This document shows, piece after piece, positions 25,528-37,600 of a stretch of 64,000 bases of DNA. A model generated the notes under the pieces. It worked only from the letters and a program-made list of their open reading frames with translations, did no database searches and was not told the DNA's origin. The DNA lies in contig VCAZ01000095.1 in NCBI GenBank assembly GCA_005784505.1, positions 1,454,470 through 1,518,469 of the forward strand. The letters run 5' to 3'. Source of the stretch: Bagarius yarrelli. Lineage: Eukaryota > Chordata > Actinopteri > Siluriformes > Sisoridae. The first letter of the stretch is position 1. Each line of letters opens with the position of its first letter. A program made the translations under genes and the position numbers.

Positions 25528-25690
25528 AACAGGGGCAGCACTGCAGTTTAGTGTTTAACACTGTTTCCTCACAGTAAGAAGGTTCCGGGTTCGATTCCCC
25601 TGCAGGGGTCTTTCTGTGTGTGGAGTTTGTATGTTCTCTCCCTGTGCTTGTGTGTGTGTGTGTGTTTACTCCGGGTTCGTTTACTCCGGC
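25528..25690 (+). mobile_element. Family Q repeat, 5' part
   Basis: GGGGCAGCACTGCAGTTTAG, GTTCGATTCCCCTGCAGGGG and GAGTTTGTATGTTCTCTCCC, then a (GT)n run and TTTACTCCGGGTTCG. Confidence 0.55.
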
Positions 25691-25814
25691 AGCTTCTAAA
25701 TTAATTGAAGTACCACTACTTGTACTGGTTGGTATACGGCAGACCCTCCACTCCAGTGCTCGTCTGACCAAAGGAACCCACCAAGTGCTAAAAAAACAGG
25801 TTATTAGTTCCCAG

Positions 25815-25956
25815 ATAAACATCGGACAAATGTCTGATCAGATTCTCCATAATGCTGAAAATGCAGTAATCAGGTGGCTTCCTGATGGAAAAAATGCCGA
25901 CATGGATGTGCTACACCATCAGTCTGAAAATCTGAATGCTGAGTTGGTGGAAAAAT
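25815..25956 (+). CDS. Candidate internal exon, unknown protein
   Basis: It follows the acceptor-like TTATTAGTTCCCAG and ends AAAAAT|GTGAGTC, a good donor. The 47-codon open frame includes MSDQILHNAENAVIRWL, PDGKNADMD and LNAELVEK, with balanced composition unlike the repeat frames nearby. No family recognised. It could be an exon or a fragment of a transposon gene. Confidence 0.3.
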
Positions 25957-26473
25957 GTGAGTCTCTGTGTTAAACGTCAGAAATATACAATAAATATAAG
26001 ATCTGTAAGATCTGCAATCTAAAACTCTGTTGTAGGACATGAGATCACAACCCTCAGTGTCATTAGGAGACAAAACCCATGCAGGAATGTTCCTTTACTA
26101 TGACATCACTTAAGTTAAGACATGCACTAAATCACGTTATCTCTAACGACCCACAGACAGAGATACAAAAAGGATAACACACACACACAATACAAATGAA
26201 ATATGTGTGTGTGTGTGTGTGTGTGTGTAAGATAACTGTGGTTAACAATAAGGATCTACTGAGAGCATAAAGGCTAGACAGTCAACAATAAGATTAACTT
26301 TAGCTTAGTATAAAAATCCACAAACATGGCAACCAGCTCCTGACTGCATTGTGAAAACACACACACACACACACACACACATACACTGTAACTAAGAACC
26401 TTTGATGTTTTATTTTTTTCCTAAATTCTTAAGTGTACTGACGGAGTGTTTCAAACCGGTTTCACAATCACAC

Positions 26474-26475
26474 AT

Positions 26476-26541
<66 letters not shown>

Positions 26542-26574
26542 AATCACAGCTATTTTACACTTTAAGTACAAAGA

Positions 26575-26616
<42 letters not shown>
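26474..26616. repeat. (CA)n-(AT)n-spacer-(GT)n compound microsatellite
   Basis: (CA)n 26474-26501, (AT)n 26502-26538, 38-nt spacer, (GT)n 26577-26616. The CA and GT runs can pair as a hairpin. Confidence 0.9.
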
Positions 26617-26621
<5 letters not shown>

Positions 26622-26814
26622 GAGACCAGACACAAAATGTCGCAGTTGCTAGATTGTGTAAAAATGTGAACACGCTAATCTTTTAAGTCATGTGTGTTGC
26701 TGTGTACAAAGAGCTCCAAGCCGTAGCTAAAGACGCTAAAACACACACGAGAAGACTAACACTCAAACACGTGTAAACCCCCCCCCCTCTTTTGGCACAT
26801 ATATTTTACATACT

Positions 26815-27600
26815 ACAAAACCTGCTAAATGTTCTAGAACCTGCTACATGGTATAGAACCTGCTACACAGTCCAAAACATGCTACAAAGTCCAGAACCTC
26901 CTACATGGTACAGAACCTGTTAAATGGTACAGTTAAATGGTGCAGAACCTCCTACATGCTTCAGAATCTGGTACATGCTTCAAAAACAAACTGTTACATG
27001 CCTCAGAATCGGGTACATGGTCCAGTACCTGCTACATGGTCCAAAACCTGATCCATGGTACAGAACCTGCTACACAGTCCAAAACATGCTACAAAGTCCA
27101 GAACCTTCTACATGGTACAGAACCTGCTACATGGTCCATAACCTTCTACATGCTTCAGATTCTGGTACATGGTCCAAAACCTGGTACATGGTCCAGAACC
27201 TGTTTACATACTCTAGAACGTATTACATAGTCTAGAACCTGCTACATAGTTTCAGAAACTGATGCATGGTCCAGTACCTGCTACATGGTCCAAAACCTGA
27301 TCCATGGTACAGAACCTGGTCCATGGTCCAAAACCCGCTACATGCTCCAAAACCTGCTAAATGGTTTTTTTAAACATGTTACATGATCCAAAACCTGATA
27401 TATGGTAGAGAACCTGCTACACTTTTTAAAAAACTGGTACATGGTTTTTTAAATATGTTACATGGTCAAAAAAAACATGCTGCTACTTGGTCCAAAACCT
27501 AGTAGAGAACCTAGCCCATGGTCCCATTGTGGAACAGAAAAACCTGGCCCATTGTAGAGAACCTGCTACATGGCCCCAAACCTGCTACAAAAAACCTACT
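26815..27600. repeat. 19-bp minisatellite (AGAACCTGCTACATGGTCC)
   Basis: About 38 copies with variants in CATGG/CACAG/CAAAG. Degenerates at the right end where TTTTTTAAA runs enter. Confidence 0.85.
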
Positions 27601-28189
27601 ATAAAAGATTTACAAGATGAGTTTCAGTCTTAGTGAGGCTCAAGATGCACCTGAAGATAAAAAGCCCAGGTATATTAGAACCAGGTCATTACAGTAACAG
27701 AACACAAAGAAGCTGCCAGTCCTTCTCGTCGTGTTTAAATTGACCAGACAGAAGATTAGGACTGAATTACTGATGCGTTCAGACCTGCACATCTTACAAA
27801 TAAAATATAGGGTTACTATTGTTCTTGGTCTAACAGAATCTTTTAAACAATAGACATGCTTAAAGAAAGCCTCACCTAGAACCTCAGCAGCAGGCAAATT
27901 TCCAGGGTGAAAAGATAAAAAATGACACCAAGTAATGTGGACAGTTATTCAGAAGATCAAAAGGAACTGGAACTAACTAAAAGTGCAAGATAAAAACAGT
28001 GTCAGTGCCAAATAAGAAGATTTTATTACATCAGCAATAAAGTCTGGGGGAATGGAACCAAATGCTGGTGGGACACAAACTCAATTTCGAGCATGGACAG
28101 AACTGATAGACAGGACAAAACAGGAAACCTAAATAATTCCTAGGATCAAACACAAGCACTGAAATATATGATCAAAAAATAGTATTGGA

Positions 28190-28530
28190 ATACACATCTT
28201 ACTCTTCTGTGCAGGTCTTCCACTAGTTTGGGTCATGTGACTGTGTGGGTCATGTGACTGTGTGGATTTGATCATTCAGTTCCAATAGTATCAGTGAGAT
28301 CAGACACTAATGTTCAGGTGAGGATGCCTGGGGTTCAGTCGGGGTTCCAGTTCATCCCAAAGGTGTTCAGTTTAAAGGGGTGGAGTCAGAATCAGGACTC
28401 TGTACAGGACATGAGAGTTCTTCTCCTCCAAAACATCCAGATGTTGTCTTCATGAAGATTAGGGGATTTGTGCACAGGGACATTTTCATGCTGCCACAGA
28501 GTTTGAGACTTATAATTCCAGTGAAGAAAT
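28190..28530. mobile_element. DNA-transposon-like repeat (family P), uninterrupted copy
   Basis: It contains a duplicated GGTCATGTGACTGTGTGG, GATCAGACACTAATGTT, ACAGGACATGAGAGTTCTTC and GGGATTTGTGCACAGGGACA. It has no coding frame and serves as reference for the split copy at 36,751. Confidence 0.55.
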
Positions 28531-28800
28531 AATGGAATTATACAATAGATTAAGACCGTCTAGACGACTGTGTGACTCAAAGCTTGAGGGAAACACACTT
28601 ATGTGGGTTGTGTTGTTGAGGTAAACACAAACATTTGTACTAATCCTAAAATTCAGTAAAAGTAATGAAGCAATGGACTTGAGACAACGTGGTATGGTAT
28701 TATTGACATTTCAACATTTTTGACGTTTGATAGGCGTCCTTATTCAGAGTAAATTCCATTTGTTTCATTTTTTGTATCCAACTGTTAAAAGGGTTAAGGG

Positions 28801-28993
28801 CAGGGGCCACCAATCTCAGTCCTGGAGGGCCAGTGTCCTGCAGAGTTCAGCTCTAATCCTACTCAAACACACCTAAACTAGCTAAACAATTTCTTGCTAG
28901 CTATACTTGAAACTTATAGGCAGATGTTTTGAGGCAAGTTAAAGCTAAAATCTGCAGCACACCGACCCCCAGGAGCGAGACTGGTGGCCTTTG
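28801..28993. mobile_element. Small palindromic MITE, copy 1
   Basis: About 193 bp with inverted ends CAGGGGCCACCAATCTC and GAGACTGGTGGCCTTTG, and inner arms GTCCTGCAGAGTTCAGCT versus AGCTAAAATCTGCAGCAC. Flanks GTTAAGGG and GTTAAAAT could be a decayed 8-bp duplication (hAT-like, inferred). It interrupts the same SINE as the 718-bp hAT. Confidence 0.65.
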
Positions 28994-29039
28994 GTTAAAA
29001 TAATTGCCCAGGGACCCAGCAGTTGCAGCTTGGTGCTGG

Positions 29040-29757
29040 CAGAGATGACAAACCTACACACACCCTTTACTCAAGTAAAAGTACAGATACTCATGTTTGA
29101 AGCGACGTTGGGGTAAAAAGTACTGATTACACTTTTTAACTCAAGTTAAAGTAAATAAGTTTGGACCCTGACATGTACTTAAAGAAAAAGTAAATCAACT
29201 ACCAGAAAACTAAGAAAAAAAGTAAATGAACCACCAGATTTACATCAAAGGTGATATAGATTCTGTTTTTATGCTGGTTAAATAATGGTAAATATTTATT
29301 CTTCAATGAAACTGAGAGCTGACAAATCTAATAAATATATCTAGTTAGTAAGTAAACTAATGTTTACTAATTAACTAAGTAACGTTAGCTTTAGCCTGAA
29401 CGCCTTGCTCATTGTTAGCTTAATAAACTAGCCTACATGTACGGTGTGTGATAGCCAGGAAAAAGCCAATGATTGGTTGAAAAAGCTGCACAATAACAAA
29501 TAAACATAACAAATAAACATATCAATAACAAATAAACAGATCAAAAGAAATAATATTGATCACACAACCAAACCGATTAAAACTGAAGTAACGAGTCGGG
29601 GTTAAATAATGAGTAGTAGAAATAACAGATATTTGTGTGAAAATGTATAGAGTAAAAGTAAAAAAAAAATAAATAGTGAAGAAAAAAGTACTGCTAGCAG
29701 AAAAACCTACTTAAGTATAGTGACAAAGTATTTTTACATCGTTACTTCCTGTCTCTG
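29040..29757. mobile_element. Non-autonomous hAT-type element, 718 bp, with perfect 8-bp target duplication
   Basis: The element starts CAGAGATGAC and ends GTCTCTG. It is flanked by GGTGCTGG at 29032-29039 and again at 29758-29765. The interior near the left end has CTCAAGTAAAAGTACAGATACTC and near the right end ACTTAAGTATAGTGAC, which belong to a widespread fish hAT-like family. No transposase frame is present. It is inserted in a minus-oriented SINE. Confidence 0.85.
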
Positions 29758-29781
29758 GGTGCTGGGAATTGAACCCACGAG

Positions 29782-30150
29782 CTTCAATTCAATTCAGTTT
29801 TATTTGTTTAGCGCTTTTTACAATGGGGAAACAAAGAAATTATAAGATGAAAATGAATCAGAAATCAGTTTGTCCCTGATGAGCAGGCCGGGGGCGACGG
29901 TGGCAAGGAAAAACTCCCTGAGACGGAATGGGAAGAAACCTTGAGAGGAACCAGACTCAACAGAGAACCCGTCCTCATTTGGGTGAAAAACAGGGAGCAG
30001 GAATTATGTGGTTACATTATGTGTGTGAGCAACTTAAATCATACTTCCTTAAAGAACAGCTGGAGTGTCTTCATGGCAGAGTGGGTGTGTCCTCAGTCAC
30101 CATGGTGATGTGACATTCATCAACCGGAGGCAGGTCGTCAGGAAGGGGCA
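29782..30150 (+). repeat. Interspersed repeat family X, copy 1 (empty-site reference)
   Basis: It starts CAATTCAATTCAG then TTATTTGTTTAGCGCTTTTT and contains GGCAAGGAAAAACTCCCTGAG, AGGAACCAGACTCAACAG and CTCATTTGGGTGAAAAACAGG without interruption. It directly follows the SINE that hosts the hAT element. Confidence 0.6.
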
Positions 30151-30890
30151 GAAAGAAAGAACAAAAGAAAGAAAAAAAAAGAAAGAAAGAAGGAAAACAG
30201 TTATATATATTCGCAGTTACAGTGTATAGAGCGATTAAGCTTCTGATCAGCAATTCAACATCATGATTGTTATGCAGGAAATGATAATAAGATGCATAGA
30301 GGGCAGTTATATAGATTTTTTTACTTTCCAAATATTATTGAAGGATGTGATATTGGTTTTATGTTAGGGAATCGGAGTAAAGGTGTGAATCGAAACTGTA
30401 TAACGCAATCATAGTAATAAACTGATGTATGAAATACAGATTGTGACGCAATTCTGTGAGAAGAGCTCAACACACACTTTACGGCAATTATTTCACCTGA
30501 CGATGTTCCTCACTACGCAAACACACTTCAGGCGGATTTACGAGCGTTTCCAGCTGTAAACTGTAACAGGAATCGTTTGTTATTCCCAGAAAATGGCAGG
30601 ATTTACTCATCCATTGTTTGCTGTCTTTAGGCGCCGTCACTTCGTCACGTCACAGAGTTTTACATCAACAACTTTACTGACTTCGGATTTTTTATAGAGA
30701 ACAAAATTCACAGTATGGACAAAATTTAGGTTAAATATTATTTTTGGGTTTTTTGTATGTTTCTTAATTCAAACTTTTCGCTGGTTAAATAGTTTAAAGT
30801 TGCAAATTTGTGGAAATGCGGCACCACCAACACCAATATGGGGCCAGTGCTTAAAATAATCGAGTAATTAATTAATTCTACATTTCTTTA
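30150..30890. other. No recognised gene
   Basis: A (GAAA)-rich run at 30,147-30,195, then non-repetitive sequence (30,430-30,720) without long frames. Confidence 0.3.
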
Positions 30891-30895
30891 GAATT

Positions 30896-31041
30896 TTACA
30901 TTTACATTTATCTCTTTATTTTACAACTAAAAAAAGGGTTAGGGGCCTTGCTTAGGGGCCCAGCAGTTGCAGCTTGGTGGTGTCGATCCCTGATCCTCCA
31001 GTTAACAGTCCAACACCTTAACCACTAACCTACCACTTCCC
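30896..31041 (-). mobile_element. V-SINE-like element
   Basis: The order seen is TACATTTACATTTATC, GGGGCCTTGCTTAGGGGCCC, GTCGATCCCTGATCC and TTAACCACTAACCTACCACTTC. The conserved core is partly lost. Confidence 0.6.
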
Positions 31042-33155
31042 TCTTTTTTATGTGCAAAAATTAAACTAGTTAAAGTTACTTATACTGTTGTAAAACATTA
31101 ACATGAAGATTGAGGGCCTTCCAAAGGGGAGTATACATTGCTTAAGAATACAGAGTAAACAGTTCTAAGTGTGTTGTTAAGTTTTTTATATTAAATATCG
31201 GTTTTGTAATATGGGATTCACTGATATATAAATATATATTTGAGGATCGGTTGCAGGACCACCAGTAGGACCACATCAGTAAATAATTCACTAAACTACA
31301 GCTTAATTCTGCTTAAATAAAAGACTAAAAAAACAAACAAAAAAAGAAAAGAATTAATTGATAAATATTGGTTCTGCTTATTGATTATCGGTTACATGAA
31401 CATGCTAATAATCGGCGTCAGTATCCATTCTAAAAAAATGAATGTCACTTAATCTTCAGTTTTGATACTGAAATATATAGAAAATATGTAAAAAATATCC
31501 CAGCATTTAATAAATATTGTGTCACTAAAAACTTTTACTGTATCACCTATAAGGGTTAATATCTGAGCTGCTGTCGGTCCTCATCAGGCGGCAGTCCAAC
31601 CTCTCGTTCTGCTCTCGAATGTTTTAACCTGGATAAAGATGTGAGTTTTTACAAGAAGATCGGATTTTAACAGACTTTCATAAAGCAAATAAACACATTC
31701 ACATGATCTCAGTCACATGACCAATAAAGCAAAGAGCAGCACTTTCCCGGCTAACAAACAGAGGTTCTGTTTCCAGTTTGTTACTTATTGTTAGTCAACA
31801 TTGTCACAACAACCCATATTAACTCATTTTAACATTATTAGAACGTTCCATTATATTAGCTAAATTGAATAACCGTTTGTGCTAAAATAAAGGTCTACAA
31901 GTCTGGACTGTCGGCGCACTGTAGCGCTGTATATGTTGATGTGCTACCTGCAAGTCTACGGCACCGACTACTTTAAACGTATAACTTTAACACTACAATC
32001 TTGTAACAGAAATAGCTGAATATACAGCGGATACGAATTCCTACTGTTTCATTTTTTTTGCTTTAAGAATTAAAATTTGTATCTGCATACGACGCATTTA
32101 CTGCGTACAAATAAAAACCAATGACGCATGTATGTCCGGGAGCCATTTAAATCTTAAATTTACGCCATTCGGCAGACAACATTATCCAGAGCAAAACACG
32201 TTTATCCATTATTTTTTCCAACTGAGCAGATGAGGGCTAGGGCCCTTGCTCAGGGGCCCAGAAGTGGGAATTAGATTTTTATAGTCAGCAAAAGCAGATA
32301 GTTTCGAAAGGGACGAACCACATTAATGACATCACCTTCGACGTGCGTTCAAAAGCTACGTAATTTTTGGTTGCCAAATTGGTTCCGTAGACCATTCTTA
32401 TCTTTAGTAAATATTATATATTAAAAAATATGTTTATAGTGATAAATTAATTGTAATATTTTTGGGTGACTGGAACAGGGTTAGATAATTCGTAAATTTG
32501 TACCGCCGTATAAACGTTTGCCTTAAGAACTCGCCTCCAAAATGAATTCAGTTCGTATGCCGAGTTTCCGCTGTACCTGCGTTTATAAATACCGATATAC
32601 TGTATGTATAATTAAACAGAGTTAAACCAGGTGAGTTAATAAACAAGGCTGACTCAACAGAGTCGAGCCCTGCACCACATCTGCTACTGTTTATTCCTAA
32701 AACACTTCTGGGAGTGTTAGCATAACATATGGTTGGCAATATCAGGATATCTAACACTTTTATTACTACTCAGATGTCATAAAGTACTCACTAAAGAATT
32801 TGGGTGTCATAATAAACAGACAGCAAAGTTCATATTTACATTTCTTACAGGAACAATGAAGCAAAAACACAGAGAAAACAACAATAGAATTAGAATTAGT
32901 TTTAAATTAAAGTTTTTCATATGCTGGTAGTTTAATCACTGATAGTTTAAGAGGGGCTGAAATTATAGACAGTAGGAGCGATAGGTGATAAAGCCCCTAA
33001 GCAGGGTGTAGAACCACCCCTGGATGTGTTCATAGCTTATAGATACAGTAAGAAATCTAAGTGTTGCATTCTGGGTAAAAGCAAAAACATAATGTAACCA
33101 TATACTTTATGCATAAATGTGAATATAGTATGTTTGTTCATGTTTTAAATAATTG
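31042..33155. other. Mostly unannotated, AT-rich
   Basis: Apart from one SINE fragment (32,161-32,273) I see no feature I can support. Confidence 0.3.
32161..32273 (-). mobile_element. V-SINE-like 3' fragment
   Basis: CATTCGGCAGACAACATTATCC...CTTGCTCAGGGGCCCAG, diverged. Confidence 0.5.
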
Positions 33156-33270
33156 GTTTAACTCCAGTGCCACCAAACCGCCACTGCTGAACCCCTAAAG
33201 GACCTTGAATGCTCAGTGGGTTAATTGTAAGTCGCTCTGCGTGAAGGGCGTCTGGGAAATACAAACATGA
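33156..33270 (+). mobile_element. V-SINE-like fragment
   Basis: CCGCCACTGCTGAACCCC, then GTCGCTCTGCGTGAAGGGCG. The head is missing. Confidence 0.5.
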
Positions 33271-33887
33271 AAGAATCCGTATTATGTTTACATAATGTTG
33301 TAGTAATTATAATAGACTAACACTTAGTCGTGTCCCTTTTAGGAAGGACTTGGCCCGGTTTTTGCATTAGCCCAAGAGACCAGAAGGTTTCCATTTTTCT
33401 TCCCGCTTTGACTGAAGTAACTGCCCAGTGCCTCGGTCTGACTGGATCTTAACCCAGGTACCTTGCCTGGTTAAAGATGTTGCTCAAACCTCTGAGTTTC
33501 GCCAGGTTTCCTATTTCTGTGGGCTGAGCCATATTTCTTGCTATTTGCCTTGTCCCAGCCGAACCCTCACTAGGGGACAATGTCCCCCACTAACAGACCA
33601 AACTTGCTCTCAAACTGGCTCTAATTACCTGCTAATTTTACAGCACCGCCTGATCATCTGTTTCATTTTTTTCTTTGTCTCATGTCTCATTGTTAAGTCT
33701 CATCTTTGTGAGTATTTGTTAAAGGGTGGTTATCTCTGTTTTTCTGACCATTTAACATGATAAATACTCCTTGTTATATGACCCCCTGTTATTACCTATG
33801 TTGACTGTTGGATTAACATCAGCCAATCACATCCAGCCTCCTTCCATACCATAGATTATGGAGCAATGTTCTGTCTCGCTTCACATT

Positions 33888-34126
33888 TATGCCATTTGTC
33901 ACATATCCGAAGAAACTATTTTATTTATCTCATAATTTTTTATCCTAATGAGCAGTTACAGATTAGGGGTCTTGTTTAGGGGCCCATTAGTGGTAGTTTG
34001 GTGTTGCTGGGAACCTTTTGAAATCTTTTGATTAGCAGTCCAACACTTTATATTTGAGCAGTTGAGGGTTAAGGACCTTGATCAGGGGCCCAGTAGTGAT
34101 AACTTTCTAGGAATCCGACTCTATTA
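33888..34126 (-). mobile_element. Two overlapping V-SINE-like fragments
   Basis: GGGTCTTGTTTAGGGGCCC (near 33,967) and GGACCTTGATCAGGGGCCC (near 34,073) mark two bodies in the same direction, about 290 bp upstream of gene A exon 1. Confidence 0.5.
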
Positions 34127-34238
34127 TTCGATCAGTCGATATTCGATATTCGATATTCCATCACTTTTTGAACTGAATAAGATACTGTATCAGTCCTTCT
34201 TTTTCCCATTGATCTTGAAAGTCAAAAAGCAAAGAAGA

Positions 34239-34273
<35 letters not shown>

Positions 34274-34412
34274 AATGGATAAAGGGTTGGTCCTGTAATG
34301 ATGGCAGAGGTGTGTCCATGTCCACAAAGGTTTTAACTGCCAGACACCTGAGAAACCATAAGCACCTATATGGTCTTTGTGTATAGGAAAATCGCAAACT
34401 AAATGTTGGAGG

Positions 34413-34646
34413 ATGAACATCAGGATTTCTGCATGTCTTGCATGTTTGTGCATCATCAGTTTGACACTGTTCTGCCTCAGTGTCCATTTAAACATTTCTT
34501 GGGGTTTCCTTTTGGAGCAGACCTGCGGGTGTCTGCAATGCATCAAGAAAGATCCGTGGTTCTTAGAGCAGTATGATGGACGGGTGCCAAAATTTATAAA
34601 CAGACGAAACAGCAATCTCAGTACAAAAACTTTGGACTGGTGGCTG
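34413..34646 (+). CDS. st3gal1: Gene A exon 1: tail, membrane anchor, stem
   Basis: The exon encodes residues 1-78: anchor, C-G-C-x-x-C stem cysteines and the conserved DPWF...YDGRVP segment. It ends in phase 0 at CTG|GTAAGA. An acceptor-like TTTGTGTATAG ends at 34385, so upstream non-coding exons are possible, as in mammalian ST3GAL1. Confidence 0.9.
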
Positions 34647-37600
34647 GTAAGAACCAATCTATTTCCATAGATTTTTTAAAGTTGTTTTATTGTTTGTTAG
34701 TGTTGTACCCTAAAATACCAGGATGTTAGTACAGTCCAGCTGCTGGGTTTACTCACTGTTACAGGAGGTAGTCGGGTTGTTTTAACCAAGTTGACTGATA
34801 ATATATTCTATTATATATTTATATATATTCTAAATATAACATTCCGTACAGTTCTAGATTCTATGAGGGCAGTGGGTTTCAAGTACAATTTTGATTAATT
34901 TGATTGGCTAAGAGGCAGAATTTATAAAGGGTATTTATAGCCAGTTTTAAAGTTAAAACTATATCATCAAAGAATAAGAACAGACTCAGATTCTTAAACT
35001 TAAATGACAAGTGAGCCAAGAAGATGGTTCAAGTCAAAAGTGAGACTATAAAATAAGAACGTTCGAGTCAAAACATTTACAATTAAAGCAATTGGCAGAT
35101 GCCCTTATCCAGAGCGACTATGTTTACCCCAATTATTTAGGGCCCTACTCAAAGGCCAACACCTTAATCACTAAGCTTTTACTTTCAAGTAGAGGGTTGA
35201 TGCTGATTTTAAACAAGGACTGAAAAACATTATAACCACTAAGCTACCACTTTCCTATAGTGTTGGCATGCTGACTGGAAGTTTGTTAGTTTAGGCAAGT
35301 CGCATTGGATAACAGTTTTTGCCAAATGCCAGAAATGTACGTGTTATTATACAACTCTGCATTTGAGGGTTTAGGGCCCTTCTCATGGCCATATAGTGTA
35401 CATCAGCCTAAGAACAAAAAGCAGAGGCTGTAGTGGCCACAGGTTCACCAAACACAGTAAACACGAAAAATTCTCTAAACATTTGTACATTTTTGTACAT
35501 TCTTATTTGGACCTTCAAAAGAACATGTCCTGGTATCTTCTATAGTATTCATGCATTTATATATACATAAATATGCAAGTAATGAAACCCCCTGATTTTT
35601 ATCTGAGCAGAAGCTACAACCCTACCATAGAGTGAAATTTGAAGATGTCGTGGAGCCTTTGTTCGTACACTTTCCTGATAAGGAACATTCCGATGACTCT
35701 GGTCCTAACCGCTGCAGGACCTGCGCTGTGGTGGGCAACTCGGACAACCTGATCGGATCCCATTATGGACTTTTGATAGATGCTCATGACTTTATATTCA
35801 GGTACTAATAATAACCTAACCTCAGTCACTAATGCTACCCTCTCCTGCCGGTGCCCTGTTCGCATATACTAACCCAAATACGCACACTCTCAAATCCTAC
35901 CCTCTCCTGCACATACCCACATTCCTATTCACAGACCCAAATACCTACACTCACGTACTACCCTCTCCCCCACCTACCCCCTTTCTTATTTACCAATCTG
36001 ACTACCTACACTCACAATTCCTACCCTCTCCTGCACTTACACTATTCCGAATCACTGACCTGACTTCTTACACCTACAAATCCTACCCTCTCCTGCACAT
36101 ACCCACATTCCTATTCACAGACCCAAATACCAACACTCACATTCTACCCTCTCCCCCACCTACCCCCATTCTTATTTACCAATCTGGCTCCCTACACTCA
36201 CAAATCCTACCATCTCCTGTACCTACCCCTTTCCCATCCACTAACCCAAATGCATACACTCACAAATCCTACCCTCTACTGCACAGGTATTTAAAGGGAC
36301 TTGTTTTTCGTGCACACAAAAATAAAATTTTGACAAAAAGTGATATTGTGCCACAGGATGAATCAGGGTCCTACTGTAGGCTATGAGCGGGATGTTGGCT
36401 CTAAGACAACACACAGATGCATGTACCCCGAGAGCGCGTTGGACCTAGACAACTCCACTCATCTCATACTGCTGCCATTTAAAGTTTTGGACATGGAGTG
36501 GCTTATTAGTATCTTTACCAATAAAAACATTACACGGTGAGGGGACACACCTGCTGGGAGGAGGAAGTGGTCTGTATTTTATATTATATAGCAGTAAAGA
36601 GCATCTTTTTGTTGATGTGGTGTCTTTTTGTGATTTTAGTACATATACGAGGGTTAAAAGCACAATACAAGCAAACAAAGACAAGGTGAGTAAACTTCAT
36701 AAAATAAATAAGTTATAAGCCATATGAATGCTTTAGCATCTGATTCCTTAAATACACTCTATGGCCAAAAGTACTGGAACACCTGCGTATTACACCTATA
36801 TAGGTGCACTGGTATGTTAGTCTCACTCTTCCTTTTACAATAACACTGTGCAGGTTTTCCACTAGATTTGGGTCATGTGACTGTGTGGATTTGATCATTT
36901 AGTTCCAATAGTATTAGTGAGATCAGACACTAATGTTGAGGTGAGGAGGTCTGAGGTTTAGTTGGGGTTCCAGTTCATCTCAAAGTTTAAAGGGGTTGAG
37001 TCAAAAGCAGGAATCTGTACAGGACATGAGAGTTCTTCTACTCCAATAAGTGGGGTTTTTGGTGGGGCTTAAATGGTTAAGGTGCTGAGTTGTTGATCTG
37101 AAAACCAGGAAAACCTGGGTTCTGTAAGGTTCTTCTTTCTTGTCTTGTCTTGTCTTGTCTTGTGTTTTGTTTTGTTTTGTTTTGTTTTGTTTTGTTAGCC
37201 AGCTAAGCTAGCTTCCGTCATGTTTTTTTTTGTTTACTTCCTGGTTTTTTGTCATGTGATCCCCATTGTCTCTGTGTCCTGTTCTCATTGGTTTGTGTCA
37301 TGTGGTGTGTATTGTCTCAGGTGTGTCTTGCTTAGTTCATTAGTCCTTGTGTATTTATAGCCCCTCTGTCTGTCTTGTCTTGTTGGTTTGTTGTTTCCTG
37401 TTACCACTGTGGTGAGTGCATGTTCTTGCTATGTTCTTGCTATGTTCTTGCTATGTTTGTTTGTAAATAGTTACACTGTTAATAAACTGCACCTGGGTTC
37501 TCAATACGTCTCACCTCAGTGGACTCCCATTACAGGTTCAAGCCCTATTACCACCAGCCCGCCACTTCTGGGTCCTTGAGCAAGACCATTAACCCTTCCT

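Larger units (their letters stand above)
28711..29781 (-). mobile_element. V-SINE-like element split by a MITE and a hAT element
   Basis: Its pieces are 28711-28800 (GATAGGCGTCCTTATTCAGAG...GGGTTAAGGG), 28994-29039 (CCCAGGGACCCAGCAG...GGTGCTGG) and 29766-29781 (GAATTGAACCCACGA). Removing the two insertions gives a normal SINE order. Confidence 0.65.

Noticed and set aside
35832..36386. 184-codon plus-strand frame across gene A intron 2 and exon 3
   Set aside because: The first part is the 62-bp VNTR, and exon 3 is read there in the wrong frame; the true exon 3 uses another frame with matching splice sites.
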